Of a DNA stretch of 64,000 nucleotides, positions 44,950-53,730 are shown in pieces. Origin of the DNA: an uncultured Dehalococcoidia bacterium (GTDB lineage: Bacteria > Chloroflexota > Dehalococcoidia > Lucifugimonadales > JADFKI01); NCBI GenBank assembly GCA_958295865.1, contig CATQHF010000005.1, forward strand, positions 186,001-250,000, given 5' to 3'. A model generated the notes under the pieces. That model made no database searches, was not told the DNA's origin, and saw only the letters and a list, made by a program, of their open reading frames with translations. Each line of letters begins with the position of its first letter. Position 1 is the first letter of the stretch. The position numbers were made by a program, and so were the translations under genes.

Positions 44950-45639
44950 TCACTCGAGCAGAGCGGGGAGTTCGCGGATGATTGCGGCGATGTTGCCGAC
45001 GGCGAAGGGTATGTTAGCCCAGAACTCTTGCATGGCGTTCTCGCCCGCGCCGTCTGAGATGCCGCGAATTTCCAGGAATGGGATGCCTGATAGTTGGGCT
45101 GCGCGAGCGCCGCCTGCGCCTTCCCAGGCGACTACGAGCGCGCCCGTGCTTTCGCGCACTTCGCGGATGCGCTCGGAGCTGGCGATGCCCTCGTCGCCGC
45201 TGGCGACGCCGCCAAAGTGGAGATTGAAGTTCAATTCGCGGCGCTCTGAAACGCCTTTGAGCGCGGCTATCAGCGTATCATCGCCGCTGAAGGTTGGCAG
45301 CGGCATTTGTATCAGGGTCTGGCCTCGGTTGAAGTCGTGTTCGACGGTCTGCGTGCCGACGACGACATCGCCGAGGGACAGCGTATCGTCGAGCCGTCCG
45401 CATGTGCCAGCGCACACGACCACGCCGATGTCGCCGAGGTTGTCGATGAGGTGCTGCGTTTGCACGCCGAACTGCGCCTTGCCCAGCCCACCCTGCGCGA
45501 CGATGAGCTTGCCGCCTGCGTAGGATATTGCCGTCAAGCGTCCCACCGTGAGCGGCTCGCCGGGGGGATCGGACGCATCCAGCGCCGCGGTCATAGCGTC
45601 GAATTCTTCTTGTATTGGTGTTATTACCAACGCTTTCAT
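44950..45639 (-). CDS. 5'-methylthioadenosine/S-adenosylhomocysteine nucleosidase-like protein
   Basis: The 229-residue protein has the PNP/MTAN fold: MKALVITPIQEEFDAMTAAL, GVVVCAGTCGRLDDTLSLGDVVVGTQTVEHDF, and the C-terminal AWEGAGGARAAQLSGIPFLEIRGISDGA with Glu and Asp in the active-site positions. It cleaves the N-glycosidic bond of MTA, SAH or a related nucleoside, recycling methyl-donor byproducts. It lies next to, but probably not in, the R-M island. Some futalosine hydrolases share this pattern. Confidence 0.75.
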   Translation of the reverse strand: MKALVITPIQEEFDAMTAALDASDPPGEPLTVGRLTAISYAGGKLIVAQGGLGKAQFGVQTQHLIDNLGDIGVVVCAGTCGRLDDTLSLGDVVVGTQTVEHDFNRGQTLIQMPLPTFSGDDTLIAALKGVSERRELNFNLHFGGVASGDEGIASSERIREVRESTGALVVAWEGAGGARAAQLSGIPFLEIRGISDGAGENAMQEFWANIPFAVGNIAAIIRELPALLE

Positions 45640-45666
45640 CGATAGATTACTCCTGTGTTACTGCGC

Positions 45667-46866
45667 CTAGATTATCTGCTTTTCTTTGAGCGCGTCCAGC
45701 GACTCGCCGCTGCCGTTCAAGAACGGGGTGAGGATTTCGGTGTTGTGCTCACCCAGCAGGGGCGCGGCCTTGATGTCGACAGGCGAGGCGGAGAGCTTGA
45801 TGGGGCAGCCGGGCAGGGTGAAGTTGCCGCGCGTGGGATGGTCGACACTCACAACCATATCGCGCTCTATCAGGTGCTCGTTGGCGTAGATGTCCACGGC
45901 ATTGAAGCAGGCGCTGCAAGGAACGCCCATCTCGCCCAGCACACGCATGACCTCAAACTTGTCGTGCCGCATCGTCCACGACTCTATGATGGCGTTAATC
46001 TCATCTGCCACCTCGTTGTACCGTGAAGGGTCGTGCAGGCGCGGATCTTCCAGCAGTTCGGGCCTGTCGAGCGCGTCGGCAAGCGCGCGCCACATGGATT
46101 CGCGCACCGGGAAGGCTATCATATAGACATAGTCGTCATCACCGCCGGGGGCGCAGCGGAATGTGCCTACACCGGGCCTGTTGCCGAAGCTGTTGCCGGT
46201 GCGTGGCGGCGATACCTTGCCCTGTTCGGCTCGCGTTACCCATGTGCGCGCAAAGTTGACCATGGCATCCTGCATAGAGACCTCTACCTTCTGCCCCTTG
46301 CCGGTGGTCTGACGCTGCCATAGCGCCGCCAGGATGCCGACGACGGCGTGCATGCCTGTGCCGGAGTCGCCGATGGATAGGCCCGGCTTCATTGGAGGGC
46401 CACCCACTTCGCCGGTGGAGCAGAACGCGCCGCCCGCCGCCTGCGCCACCGGGTCGAAACTCTTGTATTCGCTGTATGGCCCATAGGTGCCGAAGCCCTT
46501 GATGCGCGCCAATATGATGCGCGGGTTGACGGCGGCGAATGTGTCGTAGTCCAGCCCCATGCGCTCTATCGCGCCGGGGGACAGGTTCTCGGCTACGATG
46601 TCCGCCTGCTTGACCAGTTCCAGCAGCAGATCCTTGCCACGCTCCGACTTGAGGTTGAGCGTTACGCTTCGCTTGTTGGAATTGAAGTGCAGGAAGTAGT
46701 TGGAATCGAGTTCCGCGCCGCTAATCTTGCGACCGGGGTCGCCGCGCGTCGGCTCTTCGACTTTGATGACATCCGCGCCGAGCCAAGCGAGCATCTGTGT
46801 GCAGGATGTGCCGGCTTCATATTGTGTTAGGTCAACTATTCGGATGCCTTGCAAAGCCTTTTCCAT
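45667..46866 (-). CDS. Family III CoA-transferase (CaiB/BaiF)
   Basis: The ATG at 46866 follows CAAGGAG; the frame reaching 46905 is unneeded. The 399-residue protein shows GIRIVDLTQYEAGTSCTQMLAWLGADVIKVEEP, the substrate loop FNSNKRSVTLNLKSERGK and SIGDSGTGMHAVVGILAALWQR, whose Asp is the catalytic position of formyl-CoA transferase-type enzymes. It moves CoA between carboxylic acids without free intermediates. The acid is unknown. It overlaps no gene; the GalU gene is upstream on the same strand with 49 bases between. Confidence 0.9.
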   Translation of the reverse strand: MEKALQGIRIVDLTQYEAGTSCTQMLAWLGADVIKVEEPTRGDPGRKISGAELDSNYFLHFNSNKRSVTLNLKSERGKDLLLELVKQADIVAENLSPGAIERMGLDYDTFAAVNPRIILARIKGFGTYGPYSEYKSFDPVAQAAGGAFCSTGEVGGPPMKPGLSIGDSGTGMHAVVGILAALWQRQTTGKGQKVEVSMQDAMVNFARTWVTRAEQGKVSPPRTGNSFGNRPGVGTFRCAPGGDDDYVYMIAFPVRESMWRALADALDRPELLEDPRLHDPSRYNEVADEINAIIESWTMRHDKFEVMRVLGEMGVPCSACFNAVDIYANEHLIERDMVVSVDHPTRGNFTLPGCPIKLSASPVDIKAAPLLGEHNTEILTPFLNGSGESLDALKEKQII

Positions 46867-46915
46867 GTCGAGCTCCTTGAGTTTGTGATAAGGATGGACT
46901 GACAACCGATAGCCA

Positions 46916-47782
46916 TCAGCTGTTGACCATTGTCTTGAGCCAGCTTTTGAGTTCGTCAGCCATGTCGTCGCGCTTCATGGCAGCATATATCGACGCCTTC
47001 AGCATGCCGATGGGCGTTCCTACATCGAAGTGGTCGTCGGTGATTTCGTAGGCATACGCGCCCTGCTCGGCGCGCACGGCGTCTATGGCGTCGGTCAGCT
47101 GGATTTCGCCGATTGCGCCGGGGCGCGCCCGCTCAAGCGCATCGAATACCTGCGGCGTCAGCACATAGCGCCCGACGATGGCGAGATTGGAAGGGGCGTC
47201 CTCCAAGCGGGGCTTCTCGACCATGCGCTTGACGCGATACACCTTGTCTCCCAGCGGCTCCGGGTCTATCACGCCGAGGCTTGGGATGGCTTCATCGGGG
47301 ACTTGCCTCACGGCGATGACGCTGCCGCCATGCTGTGAGAATACATCGATTAGCGCGCCAATTGTGGGTGAGTCCGACCAGATTATATCGTCGGGCAGGA
47401 AAACGGCGAAAGGCTCGTCGCCAATCTCGTCCCGCGCCATCAGCACGGCGTGTCCCAGCCCTAATTGCTCATCCTGATACACGAAACTGGTTCGCACCAT
47501 AGAGGATATGCCGCGCTGCTCATTCAGCAGCTCCGTGTTGCCCCGCGTTTCCAGCGCGCTCTCCAAGGCGGGCGCCGGACGAAAATAATCGTTGGTGGCT
47601 TCCTGCCCGCGCGATATGACGAACACGATGCGCTCGATGCCCGCGCGCGCCGCTTCTTGCACCGAGAACTGGATTGCGGGTTCGTTTAGCACGGGCAGCA
47701 TTACTTTGGGAATGGTGCGCGTGACCGGCAAAAAGCGTGTGCCGAAACCTGCGGCGGGTATGATGGCTTTTCTAACGGTCAT
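46916..47782 (-). CDS. galU: UTP-glucose-1-phosphate uridylyltransferase
   Basis: The 288-residue protein starts KAIIPAAGFGTRFLPVTRTIPKVMLPV, the nucleotide-binding and catalytic loop of bacterial GalU. It continues with GLGHAVLMARDEIGDEPFAVFLPDDI, VRQVPDEAIPSLGVID and GEIQLTDAIDAV. It makes UDP-glucose for glycan and exopolysaccharide synthesis. The length is typical. Neighbours give no pathway hint. Confidence 0.93.
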   Translation of the reverse strand: MTVRKAIIPAAGFGTRFLPVTRTIPKVMLPVLNEPAIQFSVQEAARAGIERIVFVISRGQEATNDYFRPAPALESALETRGNTELLNEQRGISSMVRTSFVYQDEQLGLGHAVLMARDEIGDEPFAVFLPDDIIWSDSPTIGALIDVFSQHGGSVIAVRQVPDEAIPSLGVIDPEPLGDKVYRVKRMVEKPRLEDAPSNLAIVGRYVLTPQVFDALERARPGAIGEIQLTDAIDAVRAEQGAYAYEITDDHFDVGTPIGMLKASIYAAMKRDDMADELKSWLKTMVNS

Positions 47783-47821
47783 CGGCGCTTCACCTCTTCT
47801 GCGACTATATGGATGAACATA

Positions 47822-49096
47822 TCAGGCTATCGCTACTTGCCCGGTGCGATAGAGTTGTCGGAAGATAGGCTGGCCCATTCCAAAAGCGAGGACTACCGCG
47901 ACGAATATAAGCCCGGTGATGAGGAGTATCGGAGGCGCGGAGAACGAGTCCGCGGCGAAGCCATAGCCCAAGTTGGCGAATGACATTATTCCTCCCGCGT
48001 AAAGTATGTACAGACTGGAGATTCTGCCCCTCAGCCTGTCCGGCGCGATAGTCTGCACATAAACACTGGTAAGCGCCATAAAAGTCGCCTGGGACACGCC
48101 CATTCCCGCGCTCGCCAATACGCCAAAGGGGACATTGAACGACAATGCCAGCAATACCGGCGTGATGCCGCTGAACAGCCCTGTCCAGATGAGCAGCTGC
48201 CCTTTCATCTTCTCATTGCGAACGCCTGCCAGAAGCAGCGTTCCGACAAGGGAGCCTGCGCCGAAGCCCATTACCAAGTATCCCAGAACCGAACCGTCGC
48301 TCGCTCCCAGGCTTTCCCTGGAGAATATGGGCAGGATCGACTCGAAGGACATCACCAACGCGCAATGGAGCGCGACAAGCGCGATGAACAGCGCGATGGT
48401 TTTGTTGGTGTGGATATAGACAATCCCGTCCCACATGCCCTGCATCATCCCGTGTCCCATGCTCCCCTCGCCGCGAGACTCCGTTCTCACCCGCGCCATC
48501 AGGATGGCGCTGACTCCGGCTAGAAGCGCGCTAAGCACCAGCACGCCCGCAACGCCGACAGTGGGGATAGCCATGAGCGGCGCGGCGATGAGGAGTCCGA
48601 AGAAGCGCGCGCCATGGCGGGTCGCGGCATTAAGCGTAATTGCGTTGAGCAGAACGCTTCGCGGAACCTGGTTTGGAATAAGCGCCGTAACTGTCGGTTC
48701 CTGGATGGCGCGAAACGCGCCGCCGAGGAACGCGAGCACAGCGACATGCCACAACTCCACAGTCCCGGATATTACCAGCACAGCCAGAATCGCGGTAGTG
48801 ATGAAGCCGGCGAGAAGCATTATCTGCGCGAGGCTGCGCCGGTCGATGCGGTCTGCCATCAGCCCGCCTATGGGGGAGACGAGGAGAAACGGGATCATCG
48901 AGGCGAAGGTTATGATGCCCACCCAACCGGATGAGTCCGACTCGCTCAAAGTGAACCAAGAACTTGCTACGATGAAAGTCCACATCGCGGCTCCGGAGAA
49001 CATGTTCGCCATCCATGTCATCCGGTAATCACGATACGGGAACGCGGCAAGGTGCGGGGCGTTCCTTAATTCAAGTAGAGTTGAAGGTCGCAGCAA
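47822..49096 (-). CDS. MFS transporter, EntS/MFS_3-like
   Basis: The 424-residue protein starts at TTG 49096; an in-frame TGA lies just upstream, so no longer start exists. It has about 12 membrane segments, the loop GGLMADRIDRRSLAQ, and the N-terminal FPYRDYRMTWMANMFSG pattern also seen in the two carriers at 13971-16608. It is more distant from those two. The substrate is unknown. Confidence 0.82.
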   Translation of the reverse strand: MLRPSTLLELRNAPHLAAFPYRDYRMTWMANMFSGAAMWTFIVASSWFTLSESDSSGWVGIITFASMIPFLLVSPIGGLMADRIDRRSLAQIMLLAGFITTAILAVLVISGTVELWHVAVLAFLGGAFRAIQEPTVTALIPNQVPRSVLLNAITLNAATRHGARFFGLLIAAPLMAIPTVGVAGVLVLSALLAGVSAILMARVRTESRGEGSMGHGMMQGMWDGIVYIHTNKTIALFIALVALHCALVMSFESILPIFSRESLGASDGSVLGYLVMGFGAGSLVGTLLLAGVRNEKMKGQLLIWTGLFSGITPVLLALSFNVPFGVLASAGMGVSQATFMALTSVYVQTIAPDRLRGRISSLYILYAGGIMSFANLGYGFAADSFSAPPILLITGLIFVAVVLAFGMGQPIFRQLYRTGQVAIA

Positions 49097-49248
49097 ACTT
49101 CATTGCCTTTCCCTAGGAGTGGACTCTAGCAGGCAAGCCGATTATAACAGCGTGGAAGTGCATCGCAAAGCCGTTCCGAATATGAACCTCTGTGATTATG
49201 CGGGCGGTTGCGTTAATATATGGCGAATACAAGCTGGAGGGGAGCAAT

Positions 49249-50232
49249 ATGAACCCACTGGATAAGGCGGAGATTGGCTCGACGGGGTTGATGGTATCGC
49301 GTTTGGGAGTGGGCGGCGCTCCTTTCGGCTCGATGCCTGCGGACGCCGCCGAACAGCGTTCCGTGGAGAGTATCGGCAAGGGGCTGGAGCTTGGCATAGG
49401 ATACTACGACACCGCGCCGCTGTACGGTTCGGGAAGGAGCGAGCGCTACTACGCGAAGGGGCTTTCCGGCGTGGAGCGCGACGGCTATGTGCTGTCGACG
49501 AAGGTTGGGCGCGTGCTGAATCCGGTGGACGCCGCGCCCGACGCCGACATCTACCGCGATCTGCCGCAGATGGAGGTTGCGTTCGACTTCAGCCGCGCCG
49601 GTGTGCTGCGCTCGTTCGAGGAGAGCCTCAGGCGTCTGGAGCTTGACCGCATCGACATTCTGCTGATACACGACCCGGACGATTTTCATGAGCAAGCGGT
49701 GAGTGAGGCGTTTCCCGCGCTGGCGGAACTGCGTTCGCAGGGCGTCATCGGGGCGATAGGCGCGGGGATGAACTTCTGTGAGCCGCTAGCGCAGTTTGGG
49801 CGCGAGGCGGACTTCGACTGCTTTCTGCTGGCGGGACGCTACACGCTGCTCGATCACTCCGGGCTGGACGACCTGCTGCCGCTGTGCGAAGAGAAGGGGA
49901 TGAGCATTATCCTCGGGGGACCTTACAACAGCGGCGTGCTGGCGTCCGACCTGGGTGACGGCACGACCTACTTCTACAAGACGACGCCGCCCGAAGTGCT
50001 GGAACTGGCGCGCAAGATAAAGGCGGTGTGCGATAGGCATGATGTGCCGCTGAAGGCTGCCGCGCTGCAATTCGGTTTGGCGCATCCGGCTGTTGCGGCA
50101 ACGATACCGGGCGCAGTCTCTGCCGATGAAGTGCAGGAGAACTTCGACATGGTGGGCTATCCCATTCCGGCGGACATGTGGGCGGAGCTGAAGCACGAGG
50201 GACTTCTACCGCAGAACGCGCCAACGCCGTAG
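49249..50232 (+). CDS. Aldo/keto reductase, D-threo-aldose 1-dehydrogenase-like
   Basis: The ATG at 49249 follows GGAGGGGAG; upstream in-frame ATGs lack this. The 327-residue protein has GYYDTAPLYGSGRSERYYAKGL (Asp and Tyr), VLSTKVGRVLNP (Lys) and DILLIHDPDD (His). The combination with RLGVGGAPFG is, from memory, typical of L-fucose/pyridoxal dehydrogenase-type AKRs. It lies 30 bases upstream of an L-rhamnose mutarotase gene, supporting a deoxy-sugar oxidation role: aldose to lactone. Confidence 0.8.
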   Translation: MNPLDKAEIGSTGLMVSRLGVGGAPFGSMPADAAEQRSVESIGKGLELGIGYYDTAPLYGSGRSERYYAKGLSGVERDGYVLSTKVGRVLNPVDAAPDADIYRDLPQMEVAFDFSRAGVLRSFEESLRRLELDRIDILLIHDPDDFHEQAVSEAFPALAELRSQGVIGAIGAGMNFCEPLAQFGREADFDCFLLAGRYTLLDHSGLDDLLPLCEEKGMSIILGGPYNSGVLASDLGDGTTYFYKTTPPEVLELARKIKAVCDRHDVPLKAAALQFGLAHPAVAATIPGAVSADEVQENFDMVGYPIPADMWAELKHEGLLPQNAPTP

Positions 50233-50262
50233 CAATGCGCGGGATGTAGCAGGGAGGCAGCG

Positions 50263-50601
50263 ATGAAGTCTTTTGCGATGGCGCTTGACTTGCGGGATGA
50301 CGCGGACACCATCGAGCGGTACAAGGCTTATCACCGCGCGGTGTGGGATGAGGTGCTGGATGGGCTGCGGTCGCTTGGCATATCCAAGATGAAGATATTC
50401 TTACGGGGCAATCGGCTGTTCATGTATCTTGAAGCGCCCGATGAGTTCGACCTGGAGCGCGACTTTCCGCTCTATATGGAGGCATCGCCGCGCGCCGCCC
50501 AATGGGATGCGCTGATGCGCGAGTTTCAAGCGCCGGTGCCTGATGCGGGTCCGGGTGAATGGTGGGCGGCGATGGAAGAGGTGTTTGACCTTAACGCTTA
50601 G
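50263..50601 (+). CDS. L-rhamnose mutarotase family protein
   Basis: The 112-residue protein shows the RhaM-type pattern: FAMALDLRDDADTIERYKAYHRAVWDEVLDGLRSLGISKMKIFLRGNRLFMYLEA, AQWDALMREFQAP and GEWWAAMEEVFDL. It interconverts anomers of L-rhamnose or a related 6-deoxy sugar. It is in one unit with the aldo/keto reductase. The final 33 codons are duplicated downstream at 50814, so this is the intact copy. Confidence 0.88.
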   Translation: MKSFAMALDLRDDADTIERYKAYHRAVWDEVLDGLRSLGISKMKIFLRGNRLFMYLEAPDEFDLERDFPLYMEASPRAAQWDALMREFQAPVPDAGPGEWWAAMEEVFDLNA

Positions 50602-50813
50602 CCCTGTCCTCGTCTTCTTCCCATGGCGGCGGCTCGTGGAACTCGCGGCCTTCTTTATGTGCCTGCTGCATCTGAGCGAACCATTTGGCCGACCTCACTG
50701 CCATGTCCCGCCGTCCGCGCGCCTCACCCCGCTTTTCTCCGCGTGCCTCTGCTTGCGCCTCGAACTTGTTTCTTGCAGGTGTGATGAGTATGCCCATAAG
50801 CTCTTTACCTCTT
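50591..50813 (-). pseudogene. Truncated duplicate of the membrane-protein C-terminus
   Basis: It encodes the same tail as the gene at 50902-51414: ELMGILITPARNKFEAQAEA, then DMAVRSAKWFAQMQQAHKEG and PPPWEEDED. It lacks the membrane domain because the duplication junction at 50813 removed it. A chance frame to 50839 exists but has no ribosome site. Confidence 0.7.
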
Positions 50814-50906
50814 GGGATGCGCTGATGCGTGAGTTTCAAGCGCCTATGCCTGATGCGGGGCCGGGTGAATGGTGGGCGGCAATGTGAAGAGGTGTTTGAC
50901 CTTAAC
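50814..50906 (+). pseudogene. Relic of the duplicated rhamnose mutarotase tail
   Basis: GGGATGCGCTGATGCGTGAG onward repeats codons 82-112 of the mutarotase. After GCGGCAATG an inserted T makes TGA, so the copy is non-functional. It has no start of its own. Confidence 0.7.
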
Positions 50907-51414
50907 GCTTAGTCTTGTCCTCGTCTTCCTCCCATGGCGGCGGCTTGTGGAACTCGCGGCCTTCCTTATGCGCCTGCTGCATCTGAGCGAACCACTCGGC
51001 CGACCTCACTGCCATGTCCCGCCGCCCGCGCGCCTCACCCCGCTTTTCTCCGCGTGCCTCACCCCGTTTCTCACCGCGCGCCTCTCCGCGCTTCTCCCCA
51101 CGCGCCTCTGCTTGCGCCTCGAACTTGTTTCTTGCAGGTGTGATGAGTATGCCCATAAGCTCTTTACCTCTTTCATAGACCGCATTGACGACATCAACCA
51201 CAATTATCGCGGATACCAGAGAGCCGTATGCCAGAAACGACATCGCTACGCCGCCGTCGATAATGTGTTTTAACAGCGACGCGTCAGGCGCGTATGCCAC
51301 CTCATAGAATGTCGTGATTGTCAGCCAAGCCGCAACCTGTACAAAGTATAACCGCTTATACCATCGGTTGGACATCAGCTCGGCGATCAAACCCTTCATT
51401 TCGTCGGTTGCCAA
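50902..51414 (-). CDS. Membrane protein with charged EARGEKRG repeats
   Basis: The 170-residue product starts at TTG 51414 after AAGGAT, or at ATG 51399. It has two hydrophobic segments (about residues 20-42 and 52-75), then FEAQAEARGEKRG-type 8-residue repeats (three to four units, 24-base DNA repeat) and a charged tail WEEDEDKTKR. The layout is two membrane helices plus a cytoplasmic helix. Function unknown. The C-terminal part is duplicated at 50591-50813. Confidence 0.6.
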   Translation of the reverse strand: MATDEMKGLIAELMSNRWYKRLYFVQVAAWLTITTFYEVAYAPDASLLKHIIDGGVAMSFLAYGSLVSAIIVVDVVNAVYERGKELMGILITPARNKFEAQAEARGEKRGEARGEKRGEARGEKRGEARGRRDMAVRSAEWFAQMQQAHKEGREFHKPPPWEEDEDKTKR

Positions 51415-51483
51415 TAGGCGTATCCTTTGCTTGCGACAACTTCCGGCTCTAGCGAACTCAATAATAGCGCATTATTTTGCGCT

Positions 51484-53532
51484 TTACTCCGATTGCGTGG
51501 GGCTGCCCAGGCTTTCGTCCAGTATTTCGAGCAGGTCTTTGGCTTGGTGGGTGTCTTGCGCTTCTTTTGTGCCGATGCCTTCCTCGAACATTTGCAGGCA
51601 GAAGGGGCATGATACGCCTACGGTGTCGGCTTCGGTTTCGAGATACTGGTCGGTTCGTATGTGGTTGACACGGCTGCCTCGGCTCTCCTCGACCCACATG
51701 TGCCCGCCGCCCGCGCCGCAGCAGAAGCCTTGGCTGCGGCAGCGCTCCATCTCGACCAGCTTCAGCCCCGGTATGGCATTGGCTATCTGTCGCGGCGATT
51801 CGTAGATGCCGTTGTGACGCCCCAGATAGCATGAGTCGTGGTAAGCGAGCGTGGTGTTAATCTCCACGAGCGGCTTGATGCGCCCATCGGCTATCAGCTC
51901 CGCTACGAACTCGCTGTAATGCAGCACCTCGTAATCGCCGCCGAGGTGCGGATACTCGTTCTTGATGGTGTTGAAGCAATGCGGGCAGATGGTAACAATC
52001 TTCTTGACATTATAGCCGTTGAAGGTATCGATGTTCTGCTGCGCCATAATCTGGTACAGATACTCGTTTCCCATGCGCCGCGCGGGGTCGCCTGTGCAGT
52101 TCTCCTCGCTGCCGAGTATGGCGAAATCCACGCCGGCGCGCTTGAGCACCGACGCCATGGAGCGGGCGACGCTCTGGCTGCGCTGCTCGAGCGCGGCGGT
52201 GCAGCCGACCCAGAACAGCACTTCGGCATCGGGATGGTCGGCGAGCGTAGGCACCTCCAATCCTTCCGCCCAGTCGGTGCGCGTGAAGGTCGTGCCGCGC
52301 CAGGGATGGCCGCGCTGCTCCATGCTCAGCAAGGCGTTCATCGCCGTTTCGGGCATCTCCGCTTGCTCCATCACTAGGTAGCGGCGCATATCGACGATGG
52401 TGCTGACATGCTCGACGCCGACAGGGCACTCTTCGACGCATGCGCCGCAGGTGAGGCAGTCCCATAGCGCCTCTTCCTGAATCCAGCGTCCTATCAGCGG
52501 CTTGTCCGCCTGCTCGTCCTCGCCCGCGATGATGCCGGGCGCGGTCTCCAGCGTGTGCTCCTTCAGGTTTTCCACGATGTGCATGGGCGAAAGAATCTTG
52601 CCGCTGATGTTGGCGGGGCAGATGTCGGTGCAGCGCCCACAAACCGCGCAGGCGTAGCCGTCGAGCAATTGACGCTGCGTGAAGTCCTGAACCCGGTGCG
52701 CTCCGAACACCTCGGCAGTCTCCAGGTCGGTCGGGGTTGGCAGCGTGCCGCGAGCTTCCAGGGAGCGCGTGAAGAAGTTGATGGGCGCGCCGACAAGGTG
52801 CATGTGCTTGGACAGCGGGATATAGACCGCGAAGCCCAGGATGATGGCGAGGTGCGCCCACCAGAATATGGCGTGCAGGATATTGGCGGCATCGGGACTT
52901 ACCGCGCCGCCGAAGGCGCTGCCAAGCAAGCCGCCCACAGGCGCTGCCGCATGCGGGCCCGTGCCGCCCCCGGCGATGTAGAACGCCTCGGCAAGCAGCG
53001 TGAATATCATAAGCATGGCTATTAGCCCGAGGATGATACCGGATTCTTTCTTCTGCGTGAGGTCGAACTTCAGGCGGCTTGGCGTGGCGACCCAGCGACG
53101 AATTGCCGCCCATGCGAGTATGACCAGAAACAGGACTGCCAGGATGTCCAAGTAGATGGTGAAAGCCCTGAGGCCGGTTTCAGTCAGGATTTTGGACGAG
53201 AGCGGATGCCATATAGAATCCCCAAATATGAACAGGATGTAGCTCAGTGAGAACGACAGAAAACCCCAGAAGATGAAGAAGTGCGCCAGTCCGGCGCGGT
53301 CTCTGCGGATGGATACGCGCTGGAGCACTTTGCGCTGTCCGAAGATGAACGGGAGAGCGCCAAACAGCCGATGTACAGGACGGTCGAAGCGTCCTGCCGG
53401 CTTGCCCAGAAGCACGAGCCTGAACACGCGCTGATACAGAAAATAACCCGCCGCGGCGAAGGCGGCGATAGATACTAGATACACGCCCACCCATGTGGGG
53501 ATTACTCCGAATAGGCTATCAGGGGGAACCAT
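51484..53532 (-). CDS. Membrane-anchored Fe-S oxidoreductase, HdrD/CCG-domain type
   Basis: The 682-residue protein has about six N-terminal membrane helices (residues 1-240) of the nitrate-reductase-gamma/HdrE kind. Two ferredoxin motifs follow: CAVCGRCTDICP and CLTCGACVEECPVG. Two CCG-type domains complete it (ICPHCFNTIKNEYP and CCGAGGGHMWVEE). It would pass electrons between a membrane quinone pool and a cytoplasmic thiol or flavin partner, often ETF in fatty-acid-oxidising bacteria. No etf genes are adjacent. The fusion of b-type membrane and CCG parts is common in Chloroflexota and Actinobacteria. Confidence 0.85.
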   Translation of the reverse strand: MVPPDSLFGVIPTWVGVYLVSIAAFAAAGYFLYQRVFRLVLLGKPAGRFDRPVHRLFGALPFIFGQRKVLQRVSIRRDRAGLAHFFIFWGFLSFSLSYILFIFGDSIWHPLSSKILTETGLRAFTIYLDILAVLFLVILAWAAIRRWVATPSRLKFDLTQKKESGIILGLIAMLMIFTLLAEAFYIAGGGTGPHAAAPVGGLLGSAFGGAVSPDAANILHAIFWWAHLAIILGFAVYIPLSKHMHLVGAPINFFTRSLEARGTLPTPTDLETAEVFGAHRVQDFTQRQLLDGYACAVCGRCTDICPANISGKILSPMHIVENLKEHTLETAPGIIAGEDEQADKPLIGRWIQEEALWDCLTCGACVEECPVGVEHVSTIVDMRRYLVMEQAEMPETAMNALLSMEQRGHPWRGTTFTRTDWAEGLEVPTLADHPDAEVLFWVGCTAALEQRSQSVARSMASVLKRAGVDFAILGSEENCTGDPARRMGNEYLYQIMAQQNIDTFNGYNVKKIVTICPHCFNTIKNEYPHLGGDYEVLHYSEFVAELIADGRIKPLVEINTTLAYHDSCYLGRHNGIYESPRQIANAIPGLKLVEMERCRSQGFCCGAGGGHMWVEESRGSRVNHIRTDQYLETEADTVGVSCPFCLQMFEEGIGTKEAQDTHQAKDLLEILDESLGSPTQSE

Positions 53533-53610
53533 CGCTATCTCCCGACGAATGAAATTAGTGTCGGCGAGTTTATCATACGGGGGCTAATATGGATATATGG
53601 AACTGAGCCG

Positions 53611-53712
53611 GTGACGTTTCCGTTCGGGTGGCAATTTCTGTTCGTCATTCCTGCGGAAGCAGGAATCCAGAGCGGTATAGTGGGCAAACAGCCTAAAAAG
53701 AAATGCTATCCA
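53611..53712. repeat. Family B repeat copy 3
   Basis: GACGTTTCCGTTCGGGTGGC leads into a GTCATTCCTGCGGAAGCAGGAAT hairpin and ends near AAATGCTATCC. The left part matches 11585-11686. It lies in the gap between the Fe-S oxidoreductase and UbiA genes. Confidence 0.6.
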
Positions 53713-53730
53713 GGGCAGGCGCGGCGCGTG

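Larger units (their letters stand above)
50504..51171. repeat. Tandem duplication (about 310 bp) with expansion in the second unit
   Basis: Unit one 50504-50813 and unit two 50814-51171 both run from GGGATGCGCTGATGCG to CATAAGCTCTTTACCTC. Each contains the mutarotase tail and the small membrane protein tail. Unit two is longer by about 48 bases because of added GEKRGEAR codons. Confidence 0.85.

Noticed and set aside
50902..51171. Possible CRISPR-like array from the 24-base repeat
   Set aside because: The repeats are directly contiguous in-frame codons for EARGEKRG units with no spacers.
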